The notes beneath the pieces were generated by a model. The model was not told the DNA's origin and did not search any database. It saw nothing but the letters and a program-made list of their open reading frames with translations. From NCBI GenBank assembly GCA_937139495.1, contig CAKZQC010000003.1, positions 79,608 to 143,607 of the forward strand: 64,000 nucleotides of DNA. Reading direction: 5' to 3'. Of the stretch, positions 24,409 through 37,100 are shown in pieces. The stretch comes from an uncultured Saprospiraceae bacterium. Its GTDB lineage: Bacteria; Bacteroidota; Bacteroidia; Chitinophagales; Saprospiraceae. The first letter of the stretch is position 1. Every line of letters begins with the position of its first letter. The position numbers and the translations under genes are program-made.

Positions 24409-27099
24409 CTATTTTTTAGGATCTACTATAACAGGTTTATTATTCTCATAGTTAACTTGTATATATTCTTTCTTATCAAACTTCGTGACAAAAACTTCGG
24501 TTCTTCGATTCACCTGATGTTCATATTCGCTACAGTTAACCCCATCTTTACATTTGTTTCTTGGTCTAGATTCGCCGTAACCAACTGCCTGAATTCGATT
24601 GGCTGCTATTCCTTTGCCGATCAAATATTCTTTCGCAGATTTAGCTCTGTTGGCAGAAAGCGTCTTGTTATAACTCGTGCTAGCTCTAGCATCGGTATGC
24701 GATGACAATTCTATTTCCATACTCGGAAAAGTCTGCATAATCAAGGCTAAATCATCTAGGTCTCCTGCCGCCTCTTGGCGAATATCATACTTATCAAAAT
24801 CATAATAGATATTTTTCAACTCTATCATATCTCCTTCCTTGATAGACTGGCTAATTTTGCTATTTCCCAGTTTGAGTGGATTCCCCATTCTATCAAACCC
24901 AGGTTTGAGCAGTAGTTCTAATGCTACTGGCTTTTCGCAATCTTTAGGATCAAGCAGCGAAATAATCTGATTGTCACCAATAAAATTATTTTTTCGTGCT
25001 TTCACTACATATTCGCACCCGCACTCTAGCGGAAAAGCAAACAAACCTGTTTTGTCAACTTGAATCGTCACTTCCTCCCCTGTACAACGATTCAACAACG
25101 TTATTTTGGTATTCGGAATCGGTCGCCCATATTCGTCATGCAGTACGATACCTCGTACCTGTGGTGTACCTGCTGGAATAGTAGGGTTAGGATTGGCTAG
25201 AGAATTCGGATTATTGGGGTTGTACCCTGTTGGATTATTTCCAATATTGGGTGTACCATTATTAGGGTTATAATTATTGGGACTGGTTGCTATTGCTTCC
25301 GCAAATTCAGGGTCATAAGCTGGATTATTCGGGTTCATCTTGGGGTCGTAATAAGGCGAACTTGGGTCAGCACTTGGCTTGCCACCACTTGCCAGCAAGG
25401 TCTGCAACTGTATCAATCCAATACAATATTCGTCCACAGTTGCCCCTTGTAGTGGCATCTCAAAAGTCTGTGTTGCCAATACATAGCCCTGCTTTTTGAC
25501 CTGAATACTATAGCTGCGTCCTGCTTGCATCTGGAATGGTGCTACGCCATTGGCATCGGTATAGAGTATGCCTAATTTTGCTTGTTGTGCTTTACTCAGG
25601 TCATTGATACGCACACGATATTCGTTCGCTCCTTCGGCTATGGGCGTCAGCGACAAAACGACTGTGGCACCATTGAGACTTTCTAAGTTCGTCGCAGTTT
25701 CGTTTGCTTTGAGTATGGGCGTTAGTGTTAGCTCTGCCCCTGCTATTCTATTATTGTTTTGTTTGTCAAATACACACAACTGCACCAACGATTGAGGTGC
25801 TGCCGCAATTTCTTCTAGTACTTGATCCGCTTCAAAACTATAAATGTCATCTTCGCCCTGTCCACCTACACGATTGGACGTAAAATAACCCGACTTATTG
25901 TCAGATTTCATAATCAATCCAAAATCATCTTTATTAGAATTGAAGGGTGCCCCCAGATTGAAGGGAACTTCCCAAACCGCATCTGGACCTTCTGGGATTT
26001 TGTGGGCAACATATAGATCCAATCCGCCTAACCCTGCACGACCATTAGATGCAAAATATAACGAACCATCGCTATGAATATACGGAAATACTTCATTTCC
26101 AGGTGTATTGATTTCGTCGCCCAAGTTCGCTGGCGAAGACCAAGTATCGCCTATCAAATAAGAAACGTACAAGTCCATTCCTCCTCGACCACCTTCGCCG
26201 TTGCTACTCGCAAAAACCAACATGCGTTCATCTGCAGACAAGGTAGGGTGACAAATATCAATTTCTTTGTCATTGAAAGACAGTTCTTTTATGTCTTTCC
26301 AAATACCTTTGATATTTCGAGCCGAGTAGATTTTGAGTTTTGTAATCTTATCTTTACTAACGCCTCTTTTTCCATTGAAAAAATTATTCCTAGTGAAAAA
26401 CACCTTTTGATGATCGTCTGTAAATGTAACAGGACCTTCGTGGAATTTGGTATTCAATTGGTCAGAAAACGCTTTAGGCTGTTCAAAATCATCGCCTTTT
26501 TTTTCGGCAAAATACAAGTCCATACAGTTTTCATTAATCCAGTTGTCCACCTTATTCTGGCTCGATTCGTCTCTACTTGACACAAACACCAACCCCTGAT
26601 TGTAGTACATGGGACTAAAGTCTAAGTTGGGCGTATTGAGTGCCACCTCATTTTTTATTTTGACATTACCACTCGCTTTGTAGTTGTTGATTTGCGTACA
26701 CGCTACATAGCCTGCTACTGCTCGTTGGTCGATTTCGGTACCTGCTGCTTCTTGCTCTTCTTTTACGATTTGGTATTGCTTACGAGCCTCTATATAATTG
26801 CCGTTTGCTTGTAGTGCCTGAGCATAATACAAGTGGTTTTCGGCATTTCCAGCCTCTTTCAGAATAAGCTGCTGATAGACCTTTTCGGAATTTTTAAAAT
26901 CACCTACTTTACGATAGCTTGTCCCCAATTTATTGAGGGTAGCTTGGTCGGCGGTCGTAATATCGACGCCACTTTGCAAGGCAATATATTGAGCGTAGCC
27001 CAAGTCTTGATAAATTTTGTCTGCTTTTTTGCTATTTTTTTGAGCCATTGCCATCGGCAATATCCCCAAAAAGCAAATAATGTATAGTATATTTTTCAT
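24409..27099 (-). CDS. PorE-like TPR / beta-propeller / OmpA protein
   Basis: Envelope protein of 896 residues. After a signal peptide (ends about residue 20) come TPR-like helices (about 30-130), a PD40/WD40-type propeller (about 160-425, blades such as GMDLYVSYLIGD and GGLDLYVAHK), a carboxypeptidase-regulatory-like domain (about 435-560), an Asn/Pro-rich linker (about 575-640), a second such domain (about 645-735) and an OmpA-C domain (about 765-880) with YDFDKYDI, SHTDARAS and NRRTEVFV. The OmpA residues for binding peptidoglycan diaminopimelate (D and R) are present. The domain order matches PorE, a T9SS periplasmic protein that ties the complex to peptidoglycan. It is the third gene after the giant adhesin and its SprF, so it probably serves that adhesin. 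Confidence 0.88.
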   Translation of the reverse strand: MKNILYIICFLGILPMAMAQKNSKKADKIYQDLGYAQYIALQSGVDITTADQATLNKLGTSYRKVGDFKNSEKVYQQLILKEAGNAENHLYYAQALQANGNYIEARKQYQIVKEEQEAAGTEIDQRAVAGYVACTQINNYKASGNVKIKNEVALNTPNLDFSPMYYNQGLVFVSSRDESSQNKVDNWINENCMDLYFAEKKGDDFEQPKAFSDQLNTKFHEGPVTFTDDHQKVFFTRNNFFNGKRGVSKDKITKLKIYSARNIKGIWKDIKELSFNDKEIDICHPTLSADERMLVFASSNGEGGRGGMDLYVSYLIGDTWSSPANLGDEINTPGNEVFPYIHSDGSLYFASNGRAGLGGLDLYVAHKIPEGPDAVWEVPFNLGAPFNSNKDDFGLIMKSDNKSGYFTSNRVGGQGEDDIYSFEADQVLEEIAAAPQSLVQLCVFDKQNNNRIAGAELTLTPILKANETATNLESLNGATVVLSLTPIAEGANEYRVRINDLSKAQQAKLGILYTDANGVAPFQMQAGRSYSIQVKKQGYVLATQTFEMPLQGATVDEYCIGLIQLQTLLASGGKPSADPSSPYYDPKMNPNNPAYDPEFAEAIATSPNNYNPNNGTPNIGNNPTGYNPNNPNSLANPNPTIPAGTPQVRGIVLHDEYGRPIPNTKITLLNRCTGEEVTIQVDKTGLFAFPLECGCEYVVKARKNNFIGDNQIISLLDPKDCEKPVALELLLKPGFDRMGNPLKLGNSKISQSIKEGDMIELKNIYYDFDKYDIRQEAAGDLDDLALIMQTFPSMEIELSSHTDARASTSYNKTLSANRAKSAKEYLIGKGIAANRIQAVGYGESRPRNKCKDGVNCSEYEHQVNRRTEVFVTKFDKKEYIQVNYENNKPVIVDPKK

Positions 27100-27144
27100 A
27101 ATAATAAATTGTAACCGATGGTAGAAAACTGCTTAGGCATACTC

Positions 27145-28074
27145 TTAAAAGAAACGAGGATTATGTAATCGTTTAGCTTTTTTGAAGAAGCAATATTCCA
27201 GCATCACATCAAAACTACCGCTATTGTATTGCTGTAATGGTGTGAGTGTAAAATCGTACGAAACAGACAGTGCCAATTGTGGCACTATACGCCATTGGAG
27301 CAGTCCATCGACCGAGTCACCCAAACGATACGTCACGCCCAACAATATTTTCTCAAAGAATACAAAACTGACATTGATGTCGGCATCAAAAGGTGTATTC
27401 GGCACATATTTCAGTAGTAAATTAGGTTGCAATTGTACATTTTTGGCAATATCCAAAGACAAGCCTCCCATCAGAAAATAATGCTGTTGGAGTTCTGGCT
27501 CTATCGTAGAATTTGCATTGTCATTAAAATCTATTCGATTTCTGAAAATCCGTGGCACCGAAAATCCGACATACCATTGGCGAGCCTGGTAAAATACGCC
27601 TGCTCCAAAATTGGGCACGACCTTGCTCGACACACCTGCTGGCACGGTTGGGTCGTTGGCTTGCGTCAACTCCGATTTGTCCCAACGAATGGTCATATAA
27701 TTGAGCGTACCACGCATACCGATACTCAACGTTGATTCATTTTTGAGCTTGATACGATAGGCATAACTCACATCAAAATTCCAGCGGTCAGTCAACCCAA
27801 TTCGGTCATTGGTCAGATTGAAACCAATGCCCATGCGCTTGTTCCAAACAGGTGCATTGAGACTAAGTGTGGCAGATTCGGGCGCACCCTCTATTCCTAT
27901 CCATTGTTTGCGAAAAATAGCTGCTAGCGAAGTATGTTCTTTGCCACCTGCATAGGCAGGGTTGAAATACAATTTATTGAACATAAACTGTGTGTACTGT
28001 ACATCTTGTTGAGCCATCATTTGCCCAACCCACCCAAAGAGTACAATCGTTGTGATTAGAATTCTTTTCATCAT
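27145..28074 (-). CDS. PorP/SprF family protein, partner of the giant adhesin
   Basis: Outer-membrane protein of 309 residues. A signal peptide ends near MMAQQ (residue 22). The family hallmark is the QYTQFMFNKLYFNPAYAGG segment (about 26-44), followed by barrel strands and a C-terminal SFDVMLEYCFF strand. SprF-type proteins are needed for secretion or surface anchoring of type B T9SS cargo. It lies 84 bp after the giant CHU_C adhesin gene and 45 bp before the PorE-like gene, all on the minus strand, so a dedicated role for that adhesin is strongly suggested. It is clearly related to the gene at 2714-3742 but diverged. Confidence 0.93.
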   Translation of the reverse strand: MMKRILITTIVLFGWVGQMMAQQDVQYTQFMFNKLYFNPAYAGGKEHTSLAAIFRKQWIGIEGAPESATLSLNAPVWNKRMGIGFNLTNDRIGLTDRWNFDVSYAYRIKLKNESTLSIGMRGTLNYMTIRWDKSELTQANDPTVPAGVSSKVVPNFGAGVFYQARQWYVGFSVPRIFRNRIDFNDNANSTIEPELQQHYFLMGGLSLDIAKNVQLQPNLLLKYVPNTPFDADINVSFVFFEKILLGVTYRLGDSVDGLLQWRIVPQLALSVSYDFTLTPLQQYNSGSFDVMLEYCFFKKAKRLHNPRFF

Positions 28075-28158
28075 TTCGTTATTTTGAAAATGAAAAACAA
28101 CACACTCCTAACAAGTGAGCCATTTTTCATTCATTTCTTTGAAGTTGTTTATCAAATT

Positions 28159-31100
28159 TTATCTTCTCACCTCTACAAACCCTTGGTATTTTCTACCATC
28201 TTCCAACTCCATAATATAGAAGTAGGTCGCATCAGGTACAGGCATTTCATTGTGCGTAGCGTTCCATGTATTTTTGTAATTATCACTTTCGTACATCAGG
28301 TCGCCCCAACGGTTATACACTTGTAGCTTCGTGCCTTCTAGCCCATCTAAACAAGGAATAACAAAGTTTTCGTTGATGTCATCACCATTTGGTGTCATCA
28401 TGTTTGGAATATTACATTCAAAACCTCCTTGTACGTCAATTACCACTCTGGCGGTGTCACAGTAACGAACAGGACAGTTTGGATTGCACAATTGATAAAT
28501 AAACTGCTGATCAACCAAAATATCGGTCAATACTATATCAAATTCACCTGTTCCTAAGTTCGTCAAGATACCTTTGTTGATTCCTTCCGTTACCGTAATT
28601 ATCCAATTGGTATTCAAATCATCGTTTGGTGTTACGTCAATCGTATTGCCTGCACTGTTGTAAATCACAACAAAACTATCAGCATTCGCAACGGGTGCAT
28701 CGTCTATTTCTACCAATACCGTATCCGTAGAATAATTGCGACAAGCACCATTACTCAATGTCCAAATAAATTGGTTGACACCGAATGGCAAATTAACAAT
28801 TTCGGTTGTTGTTCTTGGTGGTGTTACAATTGTAGCAGAAGAAGTCGTTGTCCAGAATCCTGTTCCTACACTTGGTGTAGTTGCTATCAGAGTAATCTCG
28901 TCTTCATTACAAATCACCACATCTAATCCTGCATAAGCCGCATCAGAAGGCAGACTACTAACTTGAACCTGTACAGCATCGGTGTCATAATCAACACAAG
29001 GACCATTACTCACGCTCCAACTAAAGCTATAGGTAGAATCTAGTTGCAATCCTGTTACGGTACTATTTGGGTCGTTGACATTCGTAATTACTACGCCTGC
29101 ACTAGCTTGATTGTTCGGCTGCGTCCATCTGCCCGTCGCTACGGTTGGCGTCAATGCCATCAATTGTGCCGTATCAGCATTACAAACCGCAATATCTAAT
29201 CCTGCATTCGCCGTATCAACACTAGTGGTTGGTGTCACGATTACGAGCATTGTGTCTATCGAATAATCAATACAAGCGCCATTGCTCAATGCCCAATAGA
29301 ATGCGACTGTATCAGTTGGTATATTCACTACATTGGTATTTGGCAATGTAGGATTGATGATCAAACTTGTAGAATTGCTCAACCATCTTCCTGTACTAAA
29401 CTGTGGATTGGTCGCATCTAAATTGGTGCTGTTAGCAGCACACAATATAATATCTGTTCCAGCATAAGCTACTTCTGGAGGAAGTGCATTGATATTGTAA
29501 GTCACTTCGTCGGTACTAAAGTTCGGGCAACCCAATGTAGAAATTGTCCAAGTAAAGTTATAAGATTGTCCTACTTGTATGCCTGTTACGGTCGCATTCG
29601 GTTGTGTCGGATTATTGATAACAATACCTTGACTAGATTGTGCTGAGGTTTGTGTCCAGCGTCCTGTACTGCTGGTCAATGTATCGGCTTGTAGCAATAT
29701 CGAATCAACACCACAAAGTGTCTGGTCAAATCCTGCAAAGGCAATATCTCTACTCGCTGGCGAAATAATCACCTCCATAGAATCGACCGAATAATCGACA
29801 CAAGCTCCGTTGCTCAATGTCCAGTAATAAACTGTTGTATCTTCTTGTATATTGACTACTTGCGTATTGAACGCCGAAGGCGTTACTATCGTCGCACTGT
29901 CGTTGGTCGTCCAGAATCCTGTTCCGATTGGCGGCATGGTCGCTTCCAATTGCAATCTATTGCCACCACATAGTATGGTATCTTCTCCTGCATACGCCAC
30001 ATTGGTTGGCAGTGCATCTATTGTTATCAATACTTGATCATTGGAGTAATCCACACAACCACCATTCGTCAATGTCCATGTGAACGTGTAAGTAACTCCT
30101 GCTATCAATCCATTAACTGTTGTTGCCGTATCGGTTGGTGTAGTTATCGTTGCACCCAAGCTCGCTTGTGAAGCAGTCTGTGACCAATAACCGCCACCCA
30201 CTGTTGGTGCTGCTGCATTGAGTTGTACGGTTGTTTGATTGCAATACGCAGAATCTAAACCTGCATCAGCCACATCGTTGGAAGGTGCCGTTACCGTAAT
30301 AACAATCGTATCCGTATCATAATCGACACAACTACCTGAACTCAATGTCCAAACAAATATATTTTGACCGATACTCAAACCTGATACCGTAGTGCTTGGT
30401 CGAGTTGGATTGCTAATCGTTGCGGTCGAACTCGTTGTCCAGAGTCCCATAGCTGCTACGGGTACTGAGGCATTGAGCTGGCTAGTCGTGGTAACACCAC
30501 ACAAATTAATATCATTTCCTGCAAAAGCATTATCGGGTGGTATCGCATTGACTGTAATCGCTACGTTGTCACTCGAATAATCAACACAAGTTCCGTTGCT
30601 CAAGACCCAAGTAAACACATAAGTGGTATTAGCCGTCATGCCAATTACTTGCGTAGCTGGATCAGTTGGATTCACAATCGTAACGCCTTGCGCTGCTTGG
30701 CTATTGGTCTGCGACCAACGTCCTGTTCCTGCACTTGGTGCGGTAGCGGTTAGGTTCGTATTGCTATTACAAATCACTTGGTTATTGCCCGCTTCTGCAA
30801 TATCAGTACTACTCGAAGAAACCACCAAAACTGAATCTACACTGTAATCCATACATATTCCATTGCTCAAGCTCCATACAAAATAGCTGCTATCTTGTGC
30901 CAAATTCACAACAGTAGTCGTTGCCGAAGTTGGGTCAATTATCGTAGCACTAGAAGTGGTTGTCCACATTCCTGTGCCGTATTGCGAAGCCTGTGCAGCT
31001 AGGTTAATCGTTGTCTGGTCACAGACCAAAATAGGTGTACCTGCATAAGCGACATCTATTGGTGCTGCTGCTATATCTATATTGACAATATCGCTGCTGT

Positions 31101-34100
31101 AATCCACACAATTGCCGTTGCTCAATGTCCAAACAAAATTGTAGTTCGTGCCTCCTTGCAATCCATTGACCGTAGTCGTCGCATTCGTCGGATTGGCTAT
31201 CACTACGCCCTGCCCTGCTTGAGCGGCAGACTGTGTCCACATTCCTGTACTTGTAGTAGGTGCGGTAGCGACCAAAGTAGCCGAATCGACACCACACAAT
31301 CGTTGGTCTAGTCCTGCATTAGCAACATCGCTGCTGCTTGGCGTGACATCAACTATCATAGAGTCGCTAGAGAAGTCCAAACAAGCGCCATTGCTCAATG
31401 TCCAGTAGAATGTACTACTACCTATTGGCAAATTATAAACAGCTGTATTTGGAGAGTTTGCATTAGCAATAGTTGCTCCGCTGTTGGTTGTCCAGATTCC
31501 TGTCGCACTATTTGGCACGGCTGCATTTAGATTGGTACCAAACTGGTTGCACAATCCTATATCAGTTCCTGCAAACGCTTGTGTTGTTGGTATAGCATCA
31601 ATAATCGCTGTGGTCACCGCTGATGGCTCACTATTACAATTATTCAATGTAGTGACGACATAATAATCGCCTGCATTGGTCGTAGTTGCTGCTGTTATCG
31701 TCAAAGTTTGCCCTATTCCTACCGAAAGATTGCTGCTAGCACTGAACCACTCGTAAGTCGCTCCTGCTACCGCATTACTAGCCGTTAGTATCAAGTCATC
31801 GCCTGCACAAATTGGTGTATTATTACTGGTTATGAATGGTGTTACTGGAATCGGATCAACGACTACAGTAGTCGTCGCATCTAGACTCTGGCAACCATTA
31901 CTATCTATTATGTACAAATTGTAAGTTCCTGAATCCACTACACCTGCCATAGATACTACAGATGGATTTTGTAAGTTCGATTGGAAGCCATTTGGTCCAG
32001 TCCAATTATACCCTGCGGCTCTTGTTGTAGTAGCCAATACCAAGGCATCGCCTTGACAAACGGTAATACTATCAGCTACTGTCGGTGCTGTTGGTATGGC
32101 ATGTACATTTACGGTAGTCGTCCCGACTAATGCTCTGCAGCCGTTGACGGTTAAGTAGAGATAAAAAGTACTATCGGTACGAATATTTCTAACCGTTGGG
32201 TTTTGAGCGGTAGCTACCAATGTCGTTTGATTGCTATCCGCATACCATTCGTAGCTTGCTCCATTCACAAAGGAAGTAAACAAATTGGCAGCTTCAGCTA
32301 CACAAACAGGGCCACTATTGAAAATCGCTTGATTGGTAGGAATACCATTAATAACTACATTTTCTATGTTAGAAATACTCGATTCGCAACCATTACTATC
32401 AATAACAACTACTGTCCAGTCTCCATCTTGATAAAAATTACTGGTAGCATCAATAACCAAATTAGCAATAGTTGTAGTCGTATCAGCTCCATTTGGTGCT
32501 GTCCAACGATAATTCGCTGCGGCAGCAGTGGTGGACAATACGATATTATCACCCTCGCAAATCGAACTATTGCTGGTCAATACAGCTTGTGTCGGATTCG
32601 GATTGACCGTAACTTGTACCATCGTGTCTGCACTTTCGCAACCATTATTATCAACAATCGACAAGACATAGCTACCAGAATCTACTAGCGTTGCGTTTTG
32701 TACTACTGTTGGATTCTGTAAGTTAGATACAAATCCGTTTGGTCCTGTCCAATTGTAACTTGCTGCTACCGTGGTGGTATTCAATACCAAAGCATCGCCT
32801 GCACAAATTGCAAAATCAGCTGCTACACTTGGTGTTGCAGGTATTGGATTGACCAATACCGTATTGACACCTGCTGCTGAGGTACAACCATTGACGGTTA
32901 CAAATAAATAGAAAGCCGTATCGCTTGTTATATTTCTAATAATTGGATTTTGACTCGTTGCTACCAATACTTGTTGTGTACTATCAGCATACCAATTATA
33001 ACTCGCTCCTGTTACGGTTGTTGTCGTCAATTGCACGTCCTCTCCTATACAGATTGGACTGTTATTGAATACTGCTGGTGTAGCAGGAACTGGTGTAATT
33101 TCTACATTAATTGTATTCGATTCGGTACGACAACCCGTCGTAGTATCGATACAGATCATATACCAAGCTCCATTCAGATAGTTTGAGTTCGTAGCAGGTA
33201 TGCGAGTGGTACTGCCATTCGTAAATAATACATTTCCACCACCTGCTGTACCCAGCGTAGAAGCACTGTTCCCATTTGGTCCTATCCATTGCGACTGATC
33301 ACAACTGCTGCTAGAGCTCAATACTAAGGTATCGCCAAAGCAAATTGGCGTATTGCTTACAATAGTTGGCATTGCTGGATTGGCATTGACACCAACATAA
33401 ACACTTGTATCGGTACTTCTACACCCTTGTGTATTGGTCACATATAAGGTATAGACTCCCGTATCTATAGCCGAAGCACTTACTACTGTTGGACTTGGCA
33501 AATTACTTTGGAAGCCATTTGGTCCTGTCCAAAAATAATTGGCAGCGTTAGTAGTTGTTGTCAAAACAATATCATCACCTACACATACGGCAAAATCTGC
33601 TGGTATAGCTGGCGTTGCTGGTGTTGGATAAATTCTAATTTCTTCTTCTCCTGCCAACGAAACACAACCATCAACAAACACCATTAGACGATACAATCCT
33701 GTATCCGATTGAGTGGCATTCGATACAATCAAAGAAGGTATGGTAGTAGTATCCATTGTGCCATTTGGCAATGTCCAATAATAGGCTACATTAGTACCAA
33801 AATATGCTTGTGTTGTCAAGGTCAAATCCATTGTTCCTTCGCAGAAAGGTGCATTATGACTAATCGTTGGCGTTGCTGGTTTTGGATAAATTGTCACCTC
33901 CACAGTGGCAAAGGCATCACAACCAAATGAATCCGCTACGGTCAAGCCATAACTTCCTGCATTGAATGGATAAATATTAGGTATAACTGGATTTTCTAAA
34001 GTAGATACGAAGCCACTTGGTCCTGTCCAGCGATACGTTGCCATATTGCCTGTTGCGTTAGCAAACAAGAATAATGTATCTAGTTGACACAAGGGCGTAT

Positions 34101-37100
34101 AGCTTGGCTGTGGCACTACGGGAGCAGGAATTACTTCTATACGAGTAGAATCTGCTAGCGAAGTACAACCGTTGACCGTCGCTACTACATAATACGTAGC
34201 TGAAGCCATCATAGCCATAATCGTCGGTGTACGAACAGTAGAAACCAAGGTTGTCAAATTGCTATCGCTGTACCATTCGTAGGTCGCTCCACTAATTGGA
34301 GTAGCACTCAATTCGCCATTTTCGCCACTACAAATCGCTCCATTATTGAAGGCACTAACGACTGGTATTGGATTGATGGTTACATTAATTGTATTGGACT
34401 CGGTCGCACAACCTGTGGTCGTGTCGATACAGAGCATGTACCAAGCCCCATTCAGATAATTGGCGTTAGTAGATGGAATACGGGTCAGACTACCTCTTGT
34501 AAATAATACATTGCCGTTTCCGACTGTACCCAAAGTAGAAGCACTGTTTCCGTTGGGTCCTATCCATTGTGCTTGACCACAATCCGTACTAGAACGCAAG
34601 ACTAAAGTATCGCCAAAACAAAGTGGGCTATTACTCACGATAGTTGGTGCTGGCGGATTGGCATTGACCGTAACGGTCACGCTCGTATCACTGGATTGAC
34701 AACCATTAATAGTAGTAGTCGATAATGTATATATTCCAGCATCGGCTGCTGTTGCATTCTGCACTACGGTCGGATTTTGCAAATTGGAAGTAAATCCATT
34801 TGGTCCTGTCCAATTATAGCTTGCTGCTCTAGTAGTCGTTGATAAGGTAATATTATCGCCTCCACATACCGCAAAATCTGCTGGCATATTAGGGGCGTTG
34901 GGTGCAGGTAATACTTGAATCGTACCTCTTGTAGCTGCCGAAGGACAACCATTTTCAGTCACCACCAAGTGCCAAGTAGTATCGCTTGTTATTGTATTCA
35001 AAGTAGGGTTTGGTATAGTAGAAACTAGATTCATCAAGCTAGCATCACTGTACCATTCTGGAATAGCTCCACTTTGTATGGTGGCAGAAAACTGCCCTGA
35101 AGCACCGTTACAGACTGGACCGTTATTGTTGACCAATGCCGCTACGGGTACAAGATTGATAATAACATTGCGAGGTGTAGAAGCGACCGATTGACAACCT
35201 GCCGTACTCACTGCCACTACTGTCCAGTTTCCTGGTTGGTAATAATCACTAAGCACATTAATTATCAAGCTGTTGCTTGTCGTAGTCGTATCTATTCCGT
35301 TTGGAGCTGTCCAAATATAACTTGCTGCCATCGCATTGGTCGTCAAAACCAAGTCTTCCCCCATACATATTGCACTATTAGTGCTCAATACAGGCTGTGC
35401 TGGATTCGGATTAACCAAAACAATTACGCTTGTATCACTAGATTGACAACCATTGATGTCCGTAATAAATAACGTATATACTCCTGCGTCGGCTGCTGTT
35501 GCATTTTGCACCACGCTCGGATTTTGCAAATTGGAAGTAAATCCATTTGGTCCTGTCCAATTGTAGCTCGCTGCTCTAGTAGTCGTGGATAACGTAATAT
35601 TATCGCCTTGACAAACGTCAAAGTCTGCTGGTATGTTCGGTGCGTTGGGTACAGGCAATACTCGAATCGTGCTTGCCGTAGCTGCCGAAGAGCAGCCATT
35701 TTGAGTCACTACCAAATACCAAGTAGTATCGTTGGTGATATTGCTCAATGTCGGATTTTGCATAACGGAAACAACGTTCGTCAAAGCTGCATCGCTGTAC
35801 CACTCATAAGTTGCTCCATTTTGAAATGCAGTAGTGAATGATCCTGTTGCTCCATTGCATACGGGTCCATTATTATTGACCAATGGTGCTGTCGGAACGG
35901 CATTGATAACCACATTGCTAGCAGCAGAAGCTACCGAGCTACAACCTGCAGTATTAGTTGTGACTAATGTCCAATTTCCTGATTGGTAAAATCCACTTGT
36001 ACTATTAATCGTTAAGCTATTTGTTGTGGTTGCCGTATCTACTCCATTTGGAGCAATCCAAGTATAACTTGCCGTCATTACATTGGTCGTCAAGACCAAA
36101 TTATCCCCTGCACATATCGCACTGTTGGTACTCAACACAGGCTGTGCTGGATTTTGGTTAACAATAACGGTAGCCATCGTATCCGCTGATTGGCACCCAT
36201 TGCTATACACTACTTGCAAGCTATAAACGCCTGCATTGGCTGTTGTTGCGTTGGTGATTACTGCTGGATTTTGTTGCGTAGCACTAAATCCATTTGGTCC
36301 TGTCCAAACATAACTGTTAGCGATGGTAGTTGTTGTTAATGTAATATTGTCCCCTGCACAAACTGCTGAATCAGCAGCAATGATTGGAGCGGCTGGTTGC
36401 GGTATTACTTGCACGGTGGTAGTGGCTGCTGGCGAAGTACATCCGCTAACTATTACGACCACATAAAACGTACTATCTGTTGTAATATTATTGACAGTGG
36501 TTGTTGCTGTCGTGGCTATCAAATTTGTCAAAGCAGCATCGCTGTACCATTCATAAGAAGCATTGGGTGCTGCTGGTGTACTCAATGTCACCATTGCTCC
36601 CGTACAAACAGGGCCATTGTTGGTGGCTGTTGGTGCTGCTGTTGCAGAATTGATGACTACAGTCGAATTACTGGACAACATCGAAGGACAATTATTGCCC
36701 ACTTGCGTTGTCAATGCCCAGTCGCCTGCTTGATAATAAGCGGTATTGGTTGGCACAATAACTAGACTATTGCTAGTCGTGAATGTATCTAAACCATTTG
36801 GAGTAATCCAACGGAATGTATCGGCAGTAGCAGTTGTGTTCAATACTAACGTATCGCCTGTACAAATTGCCGAATTATTGGTCAACACAGCGGCGGCTGG
36901 TGCCGTATTTACGACGACCACTGCTGTTGTATCTGCTGAAGTACAACCGTTGGCATCGGTCACAAATAAGGTGTACGTTCCTGCATCGGCAGTAGTTGCA
37001 TTGACAATTACTGCTGGATTTTGTTGGCTAGAAGCAAATCCATTTGGTCCTGTCCATGTATAACCTGTTGCATTTCTACTAGTTGTTAAAGTAATATTTT

